Source: Oceanirhabdus sp. W0125-5
Lineage (GTDB): Bacteria > Bacillota > Clostridia > Clostridiales > Clostridiaceae
Assembly: GCF_027938815.1 (NCBI RefSeq)
Contig: NZ_CP115913.1
Coordinates: 2,638,001 to 2,702,000, forward strand
Direction: 5' to 3'
Length of the DNA: 64,000 nt
This document shows positions 8,709-17,201 of this stretch, one piece after another; positions within the stretch are counted from its first letter, which is position 1, and each line of letters begins with the position of its first letter. Under the pieces are notes generated by a model. The model made no database searches, was not told where the DNA came from, and worked only from the letters and a program-made list of their open reading frames with translations. The translations under genes and the position numbers were made by a program.

Positions 8709-9995
8709 TTGAACATTCTCATAAAAAATACAACCATTGTAACAATGGATGGAGAAAAAATAATACAGAATGGAAACATTCTTATTGAGGGTAATATAAT
8801 TAAAAAGGTTTTTGTAGGAGAAGTGGATGAGTCTCATACAAAATACATAGATACAATCATAGATGGCAGTGGACTTTGTTCACTGCCTGGTTTTATAAAT
8901 TGCCATACTCATGTGCCTATGACGTTGTTAAGAGGAGAAGGAGAAGGGAAATCTCTTATGAAATGGCTAAAAGAAAGTATATGGCCAAAGGAAGAGCAAT
9001 TCAAGAAAGAACATATAAAGGTAGGAGCATCACTGGCATTTATTGAGATGATTAAAAGTGGAAGTACTACATTTAATGATATGTATCTTCATGAAAGGGA
9101 GATTATTGAAAGTGCAATTGAAAATAAGATAAGAGGATTTTTTGGATATACAATAATGGGGGAGAAGTGGAGAGAACATTTTAAGAAAAGTAAGGAACTT
9201 CATAATTTGATAAATTCCTTACAATATGATAAAATGAAAAATTATACTGTAGCACCACATTCTCCTTATTTATTAAGTGAAGAAGCTTTAAATGAAATTG
9301 CAATATATGCCAAAGAGAAAGGGTCAATTATACACACTCATATAGCTGAGACGAAAGATGAGTGTAATATCATTAAAGAAAGATATGGAACAACCCCTGT
9401 AAAGTTTTTGAAACGTTGCAATGTTTTTGAGAGTAAAGTTGTGGCTGCACATAGTATTTACTTAGATGATGAAGATATGGACATATATAAAAATAATGGT
9501 GTGAGTGCCATTTACAATCCACAAAGCAATATGAAACTTGCTAGTGGAGTTGCCAAGATTAAAGAACTAAAAGAAAAAAACATAAATGTATGTCTTGGAA
9601 CTGATGGTACAAGTAGTAATAATAACCTTAATATGTTTGAAGAGATGGAAACAGGTGCAATGCTGCAGAAATTACATTATGAAGATCCTGCAATTTTTAA
9701 TGGATATGAGATGTTACAAATGGCAACTGTGAATGGAGCTAAAGCATTAGGAATTGAAAAATTAGGAAAAATATGTGAAGGATACATTGCAGATGTTGTT
9801 ATGCTCAATATGAAAGAAGCTGAAATGATGCCAGATAAAAATTTATTATCCAATCTTGTTTTTAGTGCTAATGGTGGAGAAGTGCTCCATGTGATTATCA
9901 ATGGAGAAATTATAATGAAGAATAAAGAAATGATATATATTGATGAAGAAAAGATTCTATTTGAAAGTAATAAATTAGCAAAAAATCTTATATAA
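8709..9995 (+). CDS. mtaD: 5'-Methylthioadenosine/S-adenosylhomocysteine deaminase
   Basis: This 428-residue cytoplasmic amidohydrolase probably deaminates MTA, SAH or related adenosines. Metal-binding residues are visible: H66-T-H68 in GFINCHTHVP, HTHIAETKDE in the middle, and D in LGTDGTSSNNNLNMFEEM. NPQSNMKLASG is typical of the MtaD/SAH-deaminase subgroup. The start is TTG 8709 with AGGAAGTG just upstream, 15 bases after hflX. Substrate preference within the group cannot be told from sequence. Confidence 0.88.
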   Translation: MNILIKNTTIVTMDGEKIIQNGNILIEGNIIKKVFVGEVDESHTKYIDTIIDGSGLCSLPGFINCHTHVPMTLLRGEGEGKSLMKWLKESIWPKEEQFKKEHIKVGASLAFIEMIKSGSTTFNDMYLHEREIIESAIENKIRGFFGYTIMGEKWREHFKKSKELHNLINSLQYDKMKNYTVAPHSPYLLSEEALNEIAIYAKEKGSIIHTHIAETKDECNIIKERYGTTPVKFLKRCNVFESKVVAAHSIYLDDEDMDIYKNNGVSAIYNPQSNMKLASGVAKIKELKEKNINVCLGTDGTSSNNNLNMFEEMETGAMLQKLHYEDPAIFNGYEMLQMATVNGAKALGIEKLGKICEGYIADVVMLNMKEAEMMPDKNLLSNLVFSANGGEVLHVIINGEIIMKNKEMIYIDEEKILFESNKLAKNLI

Positions 9996-10056
9996 TTTAT
10001 TGAGAAAGCATATTTAAATTGAAATTAATATATATTAATTTGATTGGATGATATAG

Positions 10057-10737
10057 ATGGCGAAGGACAAGAACAAAAATAATAAAGAAAATAATAAAAA
10101 AAATAATAATGGGCATGATAATCAATCCAATGAAACAAATTCTAATTATCAAGATAATGTAGATAAAAAGAATAATGGGAAGGATAAAGAAAATAACATA
10201 AATAATGAAAAGTCATCTGAAGAAGGAAAAAAGCTTTCGAAGGAAGAAGAAATAAAAAAGAAGAAAGAAGAAGAATTAAAGCTAAAAATTCAATTGGCCA
10301 ATCAATTTGATGAATTTAAAAGTGAAATTTATAAGCAAACAGGTCTTGATCAAGTTGACTTTTTAGATGCCTTGAAAGAAGCTGAAACTGAAGCATTAGT
10401 CAAGCCAGAAGCTACATTGAGTAGAGTTAGAGTTTTTCTTCAAGAGATTAATCAGATAAGAGTTGAATTAGCAAAACTTGATACAAATTTAGCAGGAGCT
10501 GTGTTTTATGAGAACGAAGTATTTCCATTACTAAATTCACTATTCTTTTTAGCTGGTTTAGCTGGAGATTTATCAATTGTAGCAAGAGGATTAATTCAAA
10601 CATCGCTAGCTAAGAATTCTAAAATTGAAGATGCATTAGATCTTACATACAGGGTTGTCAGACTGTCCGATAGAATATTTGATTTATTGCAATTAAAAAT
10701 GTATAAGTTAATGAAAATACTCAGAGTAAATGAATAA
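10057..10737 (+). CDS. Unrecognised protein with Asn/Lys-rich N-terminus and helical C-terminal domain
   Basis: I do not recognise this 226-residue protein. Residues 1-75 are low-complexity, rich in Asn, Lys and Glu, and surely disordered. Residues 76-226 are predicted by eye to be all helical and contain a hydrophobic stretch (NSLFFLAGLAGDLSIVARGLIQTSL, about 168-192) followed by heptad-like leucines. No signal peptide is seen, though the hydrophobic helix could touch the membrane. It lies 61 bases after mtaD and is followed by a 28-bp perfect palindrome. It is a real gene by its clean reading frame and codon use; its role is unknown. Confidence 0.7.
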   Translation: MAKDKNKNNKENNKKNNNGHDNQSNETNSNYQDNVDKKNNGKDKENNINNEKSSEEGKKLSKEEEIKKKKEEELKLKIQLANQFDEFKSEIYKQTGLDQVDFLDALKEAETEALVKPEATLSRVRVFLQEINQIRVELAKLDTNLAGAVFYENEVFPLLNSLFFLAGLAGDLSIVARGLIQTSLAKNSKIEDALDLTYRVVRLSDRIFDLLQLKMYKLMKILRVNE

Positions 10738-10751
10738 TAATGTATTTTATG

Positions 10752-10779
10752 ATAATGCCAAGTAATTACTTGGCATTAT
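10752..10779. terminator. 28-bp perfect palindrome, terminator-like
   Basis: Perfect dyad with arms AATGCCAAGTA / TACTTGGCATT. It forms a strong hairpin 15 bases past the stop at 10737 but has no clear T-run, so it may instead be an operator or a transcript-stabilising hairpin. Confidence 0.5.
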
Positions 10780-10846
10780 GAATTTGAGAACAAAATGGAA
10801 TAAAATATAATAATGTGTACTTAATGTTAATAAAGGGGAGAAGGAA

Positions 10847-11740
10847 ATGTATAAAAATATTAGGAATTATCAGAAAGCATACAACAAAGTAATTGAAAAA
10901 TTACAAAAAAATGAGAATGTTCTTGCAGCTATGGTATTTGGGTCAATGGTGACAGGAGATCTTTGGGAAGAATCGGATATTGATTACTTTGCTATTACTA
11001 ATAGTAAGAATAATGAAATTCAAGATATTCATAGTAAAGAACAAGGAATTGATATACATGTTAGATTTATGAGTAAAAGTAGGTTCTTTGAACTTTATGA
11101 GAAAAAACTAGAGGGTGTATTTATACATAGACTTATGTGTACTTCAAAATTAGTTTTCTCAAAGGATACAGAGATAACCGAGAAATATGATTTATGTAGA
11201 TTTATACCTCTTGAGTATAGAGGTATGTGGAATATGGTGTTCATGGGTAGACTTATTAAAAATTTAAAGGAATGTAGAAAATATCTTAAGAAAGATAATA
11301 TTAGTACTAGCTTTACAATTATGGTTAAGTGTATTGAAGAATATTCAAAATTATATTTAAGTGTTAATGAATACAGTATTAGTAAAAATGCAGTAACAAT
11401 TGCAACAAATCTTAATGATACATTATATAAACTAGTAAAAGATTTATATGTACTAGAGGAAGATAAAAAGAAAGCTTTAAAAGATTTAGTAGAATACTTA
11501 AATAGCGAGATTACAAAAAATCTTAGAGATGTTTGTTTTATTTTGATTGAATTTTTGAAAGAGTATAAAATGCCAATTAATTCATATGAACTATCAAAAA
11601 GAGAACCATTTAGTGAGTATAAGATGAATCTTCCAGAAATATTGGATAAGCTTTCTGAATTACAAATTATTAAGCAATCTGAAAGAGATTATGAAGTTGA
11701 AGGAATTACTGTATTTAAAGAGAAGGTGTACTCTATATAA
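10847..11740 (+). CDS. Nucleotidyltransferase-fold protein
   Basis: This 297-residue protein has the polymerase-beta-type nucleotidyltransferase signature near its N-terminus: F31-G-S33, ten residues, then D44-I-D46. The rest is a helical HI0074/KNTase-C-like region, and the last 60 residues look like a winged-helix segment. Members of this fold transfer a nucleotide to an antibiotic, a protein or another small molecule; the substrate here cannot be named. GGGGAGAAGG precedes the ATG. It is 25 bases ahead of a MocR-type regulator and may share its transcript. Confidence 0.75.
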   Translation: MYKNIRNYQKAYNKVIEKLQKNENVLAAMVFGSMVTGDLWEESDIDYFAITNSKNNEIQDIHSKEQGIDIHVRFMSKSRFFELYEKKLEGVFIHRLMCTSKLVFSKDTEITEKYDLCRFIPLEYRGMWNMVFMGRLIKNLKECRKYLKKDNISTSFTIMVKCIEEYSKLYLSVNEYSISKNAVTIATNLNDTLYKLVKDLYVLEEDKKKALKDLVEYLNSEITKNLRDVCFILIEFLKEYKMPINSYELSKREPFSEYKMNLPEILDKLSELQIIKQSERDYEVEGITVFKEKVYSI

Positions 11741-11765
11741 TTTCATTTTTTGAGGAGATATAACA

Positions 11766-13199
11766 ATGGAAAAATTCGAAATCCAATTTTCAGATGACGT
11801 TCCAAAGTATATACAAATAAGCAACAGCATCAAAGAGCTTATTCTTGATGGGAGAATTGAGCAAGATGAAAAACTACCTCCTATAAGAAAGTTAGCTGAA
11901 TTTTTATCTGTTAATAAGGACACTATAATTCGTGCTTATGACAAGCTTGAAAGTGAAGGTGCAGCTTATCAGAAAATGGGAAGTGGAACTTATGCTAAAA
12001 GACGGGATGAAGGACTTATATATAAAAGAGAATATTCAAAAATACTTAAGAAAATTGCTGAAAAAGAATTTCAGGGATATATTGATTTTAGTGGGGAAAA
12101 TGTAAATATTCAATATTTCCCTGTTAAAGTATTTAAGGATATAATAAATCAAGTGATTGATAGAGATGATATTGGAGTTTTTGTTGAGAAAGAGAGTATT
12201 GGCTTTAAAGGATTAAGAGAGTGTATAAATGAAAGATTCTGGGACAGTAATATGAACATAAATAGACTTTTGATTGTTTCAGGAGCACAACAAGGGATAG
12301 ATATTATATCAAAGGCGATTATAAATATTAATGATAACGTAATAGTAGAGAGACCTACATACGGTGGAGCTATTTCTGTTTTTAAATATAGAAGAGCCAA
12401 TATTTTTGAGATTTCAATTGATGAAGATGGTATGAATCTTGATGAGCTGGAAGAAATATTAAAAAAGAATAAGATTAAAGCGTTATATACTATGAGTTAT
12501 TTTCAAAATCCTACTGGTATAAGTATGAGTATGGATAAAAAGAAAAGGCTTATTCAGCTTGCTAATGAATATAATTTCTATATTATTGAAGATGACTATC
12601 TTTCTGAATTAATCTATGATAAGGATATTGAATACCATAGTTTAAAATCCATGGACATACATGATAAGGTTATTTATATAAAAAGTTTCTCAAAACTATT
12701 TCTGCCAGGTATAAGATTAGGATATGTAATTGGAACAGATAAAACAACAGATGCAATTATTAAATCAAAGATTAATACAGACATAGCAACGTCAAGTTTA
12801 ATGCAGCGGGCGCTTGATCTTTATATTCGTAAAGGATATTGGGAAGAACAAATTAGTTCCATGAAAAGAGAGTATTCTTATAAGTATAAAGAATTATTAA
12901 AAATAATTACAGAAGAATTAGGAGAATATGTTGATATAATAGATCCTAAAGGTGGTATGTCATTTTTTATTAAACTGAATGAGAAATTGATTGATGATAA
13001 AGAATTATTTTATAGGTGCCTTAACAGGAAAGTAGTTATTACACCCGGTAGAATATTTTTTAAGAGAATAAAGAAATATGAAAATTACTTTAGAATAAGC
13101 TTTGGTAAAGCCTCGGTAGAAGAAATGAGAGAGGGTATTAAAATTATCAGAGAAGAGATTGAAAAAAGTATTAGAGAAAAGCTAGGGGAGAATAAATAG
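11766..13199 (+). CDS. MocR/GntR-type transcriptional regulator with aminotransferase domain
   Basis: This 477-residue regulator has an N-terminal GntR winged helix (about 10-78, including LPPIRKLAEFLSVNKDTIIRAYDKLESEG) joined to a fold type I PLP aminotransferase domain (about 110-470). The PLP lysine lies in SFSKLFLPGIRLGY near residue 311, and the NPTG motif (YFQNPTGISM) is present. MocR proteins bind PLP or amino compounds and control nearby genes. The target is not identifiable. The neighbouring HEAT and YigZ genes follow at 10 and 1 bases, suggesting an operon. Confidence 0.9.
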   Translation: MEKFEIQFSDDVPKYIQISNSIKELILDGRIEQDEKLPPIRKLAEFLSVNKDTIIRAYDKLESEGAAYQKMGSGTYAKRRDEGLIYKREYSKILKKIAEKEFQGYIDFSGENVNIQYFPVKVFKDIINQVIDRDDIGVFVEKESIGFKGLRECINERFWDSNMNINRLLIVSGAQQGIDIISKAIININDNVIVERPTYGGAISVFKYRRANIFEISIDEDGMNLDELEEILKKNKIKALYTMSYFQNPTGISMSMDKKKRLIQLANEYNFYIIEDDYLSELIYDKDIEYHSLKSMDIHDKVIYIKSFSKLFLPGIRLGYVIGTDKTTDAIIKSKINTDIATSSLMQRALDLYIRKGYWEEQISSMKREYSYKYKELLKIITEELGEYVDIIDPKGGMSFFIKLNEKLIDDKELFYRCLNRKVVITPGRIFFKRIKKYENYFRISFGKASVEEMREGIKIIREEIEKSIREKLGENK

Positions 13200-13209
13200 A
13201 GGTGAGCTT

Positions 13210-13854
13210 ATGGATAAAAATCTATGGGAGAATTTTGAAAAGTTAAGTGATGAAGAAATAACCTTCCAATTATATAGTGAGGGAAAGAGCATAGATCTTA
13301 TATCTAGAATAAGAAACATGGAAAAAAGCTTGGTTCAAAAACAGCTTATAGAGTTTAAAATGAAAAATCGCTATATAGCTAGAATTAAATCTTCAGAAGA
13401 TATCTTTAAGATTTTTGCTAATGCAAATAAAAAGGATAAGCTAAATGTATTGAGTAGTCTAGATGATATTAATAAATCAGAGTTAATAGAATACATAAAA
13501 GGAAACTATACATCTTTAAACTATACAGATAAAACAACAGCTGCATGGATAATTGGGGAACTTTCAGCCGTTGAATGTAGAGATGTTTTATTGAAAGCAT
13601 CTGTCCATAAAGCCATATCAGTGAGAAGAATGGCAATATCAGCTATGGGAAAGCTTGAAGATATATCAATGAAGAGTGCACTCATAAGAGCATTAAATGA
13701 TGAAAATGATCAAGTAGTATTATATGCAATTAATGCCTTAAAGAAACTAAAATGTAGTGAAGCTAAGGAAAAAGTGGTATTATTAAAAGGAAAGAGAAAA
13801 GATTACATAGATAGAGCTATAGATGGTTTTATTGAGGAAGTAGGAGTTGAATAA
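13210..13854 (+). CDS. HEAT-repeat protein
   Basis: The 214-residue protein has an N-terminal helical region of unknown type (1-95) and then at least three HEAT-like repeats (about 100-205), for example AAWIIGELSAVECRDVLLKA, VRRMAISAMGKLEDISMKSA and VVLYAINALKKLKCSEAKEK. HEAT repeats form a curved scaffold for partner binding; no catalytic motif is seen. AGAGGTGAG precedes the ATG at the right distance. It ends one base before the yigZ ATG, so the two are translationally linked. Confidence 0.8.
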   Translation: MDKNLWENFEKLSDEEITFQLYSEGKSIDLISRIRNMEKSLVQKQLIEFKMKNRYIARIKSSEDIFKIFANANKKDKLNVLSSLDDINKSELIEYIKGNYTSLNYTDKTTAAWIIGELSAVECRDVLLKASVHKAISVRRMAISAMGKLEDISMKSALIRALNDENDQVVLYAINALKKLKCSEAKEKVVLLKGKRKDYIDRAIDGFIEEVGVE

Positions 13855-13855
13855 A

Positions 13856-14497
13856 ATGAGTTACTTGACTATTGAAAATAGAGCTAGTGATGAGTTCGAA
13901 GAGAAAAAATCCGTGTTCATTGGTCATATAAAAAGAACAGAAACAGAAGAAGAGGCAAAAGAGTTTGTTAATGAAATCAAAAACCAATATAAGGATGCGA
14001 GGCATAATGTATATGCTTATGTTATTGGCGAAAATGCAGGAATCCAGAGATACAGTGATGATGGTGAACCAAAAGGAACAGGAGGAATACCTGTACTTGA
14101 TGTTATCAAAAAGAATAACCTTAGAAATGTTACAATTGTAGTTACCAGATATTTTGGTGGAATTTTGTTAGGTGCAGGGGGGCTTACTAGAGCATACTCA
14201 AAAGGTGCATCTGTTAGTATAAAAGCTGGTGGTATAGTTGAGAAGGTTATAGGAGTCCCTATTAAGATAGAGCTTCCATATGATCTTCTTGGAAAAGTTC
14301 AGTATATTTCTGGAACAAATAATTGGTACATAGAAGATACACAATATACTGATCAAGTAGAATTGCTAATGTATTGTGAAAAAGAAAAGCTTGAAATGAT
14401 AACAAAAACTCTAATTAATGAGACTGCTGCAAAGGTAGTAATTTCAGAAGGGGATGAAGGGTTTTTCTTTAAGAAAGGTGATAGGCTTATTAGGTAG
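13856..14497 (+). CDS. yigZ: YigZ/IMPACT family protein
   Basis: Residues 1-120 form the IMPACT domain, with the characteristic DARHNVYAYVIG, RYSDDGEPKGTGG and VTRYFGGILLGAGGLTRAYS blocks; the C-terminal part is the DUF1949-like domain. In eukaryotes IMPACT modulates Gcn2; in bacteria the role is unclear but translation-related. I choose ATG 13856 because AGGAG (13842-13846) is 9 bases upstream; the longer TTG start at 13847 would abut that ribosome site. The protein is 213 residues, the usual length. Confidence 0.92.
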   Translation: MSYLTIENRASDEFEEKKSVFIGHIKRTETEEEAKEFVNEIKNQYKDARHNVYAYVIGENAGIQRYSDDGEPKGTGGIPVLDVIKKNNLRNVTIVVTRYFGGILLGAGGLTRAYSKGASVSIKAGGIVEKVIGVPIKIELPYDLLGKVQYISGTNNWYIEDTQYTDQVELLMYCEKEKLEMITKTLINETAAKVVISEGDEGFFFKKGDRLIR

Positions 14498-14549
14498 AAA
14501 ATTGGAGTTTAATAGAGGAACTATGTGAACTAGAAAGTTAGTTTAAAGA

Positions 14550-14805
14550 AGTTGACAATGGACAGTGGACAATGGACAACGATGGATGTTTTGCTCTGCA
14601 AAACTACATTTTATTGGTCTTTAGAAGAAGAAGGTTTTACTCATTTTATCTTTAGATAAAATATTGCATTTAGAATACAAGGTTTCATCAGGATGAAACG
14701 AGTAAACTATTTTTGTCCGAGGAACAATACAATTTAAATTTCTCGAAGAGAAATATCATTCGTTTTCCGTTGTCAATTTTCCACTTTCAACTCTCTTTTA
14801 AGACT
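14550..14805 (-). repeat. Structured dispersed repeat, copy 2
   Basis: About 255 bp, the same family as 3299-3543 but in the opposite orientation. The right arm ACGAGTAAACT...TTTTGTCCGAGGAACAAT is the complement of the copy-1 block ATTGTTCCTTGGAC...ACTCG. Its hairpins are GTTTTGC-TCT-GCAAAAC, ATTTTATC-TTTA-GATAAAAT, GTTTCATC-AG-GATGAAAC and TTTCTC-TTC-GAGAAA. It occupies the 405-base gap between yigZ and yebC, where no gene is seen. Confidence 0.75.
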
Positions 14806-14830
14806 CATTTGTTTCTTTTCAATGTATTAA

Positions 14831-14863
14831 TATTTAGTGCAATTAATTTATTTATGTTATAAT
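14831..14863 (+). promoter_or_regulatory. Probable yebC promoter (extended -10)
   Basis: TGTTATAAT (14855-14863) is an extended -10 element, 39 bases before the yebC ATG. The -35 region (about TTAGTG, 14834) is poor, as usual for extended -10 promoters. Confidence 0.45.
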
Positions 14864-14902
14864 AATTAAGTTAAAGGTTGTATGGAGAGGAGAGATTAAG
14901 CA

Positions 14903-15643
14903 ATGGCTGGACATTCAAAATGGAAAAACATAGCTGCAAGAAAAGGGAAAGTTGATGCTAAGAGAGGTAAGATATTTACTAAAATAGGTAAGGAGTTAGC
15001 TGTAGCAGTTAAAGCCGGGGGAGCTAACCCTGATGCAAATGCTAGATTAAGAGATATAATTGCGAAGGCTAAATCAAATAATATGCCAAAGGATTCAATT
15101 GAAAAAGCTATTAAGAAGGCTGCAGGGGATGCTAACGCTGTAAACTTTGATGAAATCATATATGAGGGATATGGACCAAATGGAATAGCAGTCCTTGTTG
15201 AGGTTTTAACTGATAACAAGAATAGAAGTGCTGCTAGTGCTAGACATGCTTACTCAAAGCATGGTGGAAACATGGGATCTACAGGATGTGTATCTTTTAT
15301 GTTCCACAAAAAAGGGGAAATCGTCATCGAGAAGAAAGATGGAATGGATGAAGATGAATTAATGATGTTAGCTTTAGATGCAGGAGCAGAGGATCTTGCA
15401 TCAGAGGAAGAGGTTTTTGTTATTACTACTGAACCTAGTGAGTTTGGTACTGTAAGAGAAACTCTTGAAGAAAATGGTGTTGAATATCTTGAAGCAGAAA
15501 TTAAATACATTCCAGACACTTACACTGCAATAGATGAAGAGACAGCTGGGAAATTCCAAAAGATGTTAGATCAACTTGAGGACGACGAAGACGTTCAGAA
15601 CGTTTACCATAATGCTGAGTTCCCAGAGGGATGGGAAGAGTAA
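14903..15643 (+). CDS. yebC: YebC/PmpR family protein
   Basis: The 246-residue protein is full length and begins with the family hallmark [35 protein letters not shown] and [20 protein letters not shown] follow. YebC proteins were described as transcription regulators, and more recently members have been linked to translation of difficult peptide motifs such as proline runs. AGGAGAG precedes the ATG. The 3' end matters here: its last 17 codons and terminator recur at 21338-21512, marking the edges of the island that follows. Confidence 0.95.
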   Translation: MAGHSKWKNIAARKGKVDAKRGKIFTKIGKELAVAVKAGGANPDANARLRDIIAKAKSNNMPKDSIEKAIKKAAGDANAVNFDEIIYEGYGPNGIAVLVEVLTDNKNRSAASARHAYSKHGGNMGSTGCVSFMFHKKGEIVIEKKDGMDEDELMMLALDAGAEDLASEEEVFVITTEPSEFGTVRETLEENGVEYLEAEIKYIPDTYTAIDEETAGKFQKMLDQLEDDEDVQNVYHNAEFPEGWEE

Positions 15644-15768
15644 AAACATAATTGAGAATGGTGAATGGAGAATTGAGAATTATTGAGATTTCTCTTCGAG
15701 AAATATTGAATTTATAAAAGATAAAATTATAACACCTTGTATCAGTTGTTGATATAAGGTGTTTTTTT
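15588..15768 (+). repeat. Left direct repeat of the island (yebC 3' end plus terminator)
   Basis: The segment covers the last 17 yebC codons, a short structured spacer with the TTTCTCTTCGAGAAA hairpin, and a terminator. It matches 21336-21512 in the same orientation, offset about 5748 bases, nearly identical over the coding part and looser beyond. Confidence 0.85.
15731..15768 (+). terminator. yebC terminator
   Basis: AACACCTT...AAGGTGTT stem with a run of seven or more T. The paired copy at 21480-21512 differs in the stem but still pairs. Confidence 0.85.
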
Positions 15769-15817
15769 GATGGAAATAAAAGGAGATAAAATGGTATAAT
15801 TTATAAGAGGTGATAAA

Positions 15818-16117
15818 ATGAAAAATGATTATTCTAAAGAATTTAGACAATGTATAATTTATTGGAGACTTTCAATAATTATCTTTTTTTGTGGTACATT
15901 AAGCTCATCATTAATAATTAAGTATAGTGATAATTTCAATTATTTTCAAGATAAAGTTGTAACTATAGGGATTATTGTTTTTTTTGTCAGTATATTTCTA
16001 TCATTCCTCTTTATGAGTGCTGTTAAATGCCCTTATTGTGGTTATAAATTTGATATGCGTGTTTATTTTCAGATGTCAGACTATTGTCCACATTGTAAGG
16101 TTAAATTAAGAGAATAA
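15818..16117 (+). CDS. Small membrane protein with C-terminal zinc ribbon
   Basis: The 99-residue protein has two hydrophobic segments (about 16-36 and 46-67), then CPYCGYKF and YCPHC (about 71-95), a four-cysteine zinc-ribbon-like knuckle that should face the cytoplasm. I do not recognise a named family. AAGAGGTGA is well placed before the ATG. It is the first gene inside the repeat-bounded island. The stop is followed directly by a fragment of a DNA-binding helix. Confidence 0.65.
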   Translation: MKNDYSKEFRQCIIYWRLSIIIFFCGTLSSSLIIKYSDNFNYFQDKVVTIGIIVFFVSIFLSFLFMSAVKCPYCGYKFDMRVYFQMSDYCPHCKVKLRE

Positions 16118-16253
16118 ATATGAGTGGATTGCTAAGATGTTGGGAATTGATAGAAATACTTTATATAATTATATAAAGATTTATGAAGAGGGTAGAGAAC
16201 ACCTTCTTTTTTATTTGGGTTTTATTAAGAATGATATTGATATAGTGAATTAG
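16113..16253 (+). pseudogene. Transposase or recombinase HTH remnant
   Basis: A short open stretch without a start reads ENKYEWIAKMLGIDRNTLYN followed by YIKIYEEG. The IAKMLGIDRNTLYNYIK part is a helix-turn-helix as in transposases and recombinases. Nothing further of such a gene is present, so this is a scar of a lost mobile element. Confidence 0.45.
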
Positions 16254-16429
16254 AATAAGTATTATATATTTGAAATCAAGAGGAAAACTATGTAAAATTA
16301 TATATAACACATATCATAATATCTTTGAATTGTGAAGTAAAACAGATTAATCACTAATTGATAATATTAGAATATTTCGAATTAATTTTGTTCGACAGTT
16401 AAAGTCCTATAATTATCGGGAGGTGCAAT

Positions 16430-16732
16430 TTGGATAAAATATTTGAAGATTTTAAAAGATGGATAGTTAGTAAAAATGGTGAGTGGAAAATACAGAACGT
16501 GATTATAGAAGAAATCATAGAGTCAACTCATGCTAATCAAATTCATGTCAATTTACAGTCAAGAGATGGCTTTGGACATATTGGTATTTTTGAAAGCAAT
16601 AATCTTTATTGGATTGAGTTTGAGGGTGTTGCAGGGGAGTTTGAGAATTTTTATAAATATGATGAATTTAATGAACTGCCAGATTTGAGAGATTTTGAAA
16701 ATGAATACATACGTTTTTTAACAAATACCTAA
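16430..16732 (+). CDS. Small acidic protein, probable TriTu-type immunity protein
   Basis: The 100-residue soluble protein starts with TTG after GGGAGG. The pattern (N-terminal helix FEDFKRWI, then beta strands with DGFGHIGIFESNNLYWIEFEG, then a helix DLRDFENEYIRFL) resembles TriTu-family immunity proteins found beside polymorphic toxins. That resemblance is from memory and not certain. No toxin gene is adjacent, so if it is an immunity gene it is an orphan. It would act in the cytoplasm by binding an incoming toxin. Confidence 0.5.
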   Translation: MDKIFEDFKRWIVSKNGEWKIQNVIIEEIIESTHANQIHVNLQSRDGFGHIGIFESNNLYWIEFEGVAGEFENFYKYDEFNELPDLRDFENEYIRFLTNT

Positions 16733-16863
16733 TAAAAACATTTCAACTTAGTTCGCATTAACTCTAAATAATTAAATAAGAAGGTTATATACAATAAATA
16801 TATAGGTGATTGAGGTAAGGTCATAATGTTCTTAAATTACTATATAAAGGGGGATGGGTATAA

Positions 16864-17163
16864 ATGAGAAAGCCTGATATTGAAGCAATGATTACATGCG
16901 AGAGAAACGTTCCATTCTACAATGGGTATAGACCAGCACATTTGATTAAAGAAGGTTATCTAACAACGGGAGTTCATCAATATTATAGCAAGGATACTGT
17001 TAAAAATGGTGAATCTGTTCTTGGTTCAATAACTTTTATCACTCCTGAAGCATATACTTACTGTCTATGGGAAGGGAAGAAGATAAAGATTCAAGAGGGA
17101 AATAAAGTAGTGGGATATGCTGTTGTAGTTAAAATACTTAATGAATCATTCAAAATAAAATAA
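16864..17163 (+). CDS. Free-standing EF-Tu domain III-like protein
   Basis: The 99-residue protein matches the C-terminal beta-barrel of elongation factor Tu in order: NGYRP (20-24, compare F-x-GYRPQFY), TTG (34-36), KNGESVLGSITFITPEAY (48-64, compare the PGDNV...V.LI.PIA block), and IQEGNKVVGYAVVVKIL (76-92, compare REGGRTVGAGVVxKI). There is no GTPase domain. GGGGGATGGG lies just before the start. It sits among immunity-like genes. It may be a decoy or protector against toxins that bind EF-Tu, or a stand-alone barrel with another role; function is inference. Confidence 0.7.
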   Translation: MRKPDIEAMITCERNVPFYNGYRPAHLIKEGYLTTGVHQYYSKDTVKNGESVLGSITFITPEAYTYCLWEGKKIKIQEGNKVVGYAVVVKILNESFKIK

Positions 17164-17201
17164 TAGCATACAGAAGTAAACAATTGAGGAAGGTAATTAA
17201 T

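Noticed and set aside
16113..16253. HTH remnant as the integrase of the island
   Set aside because: Only about 45 codons of a DNA-binding helix remain, with no catalytic domain.
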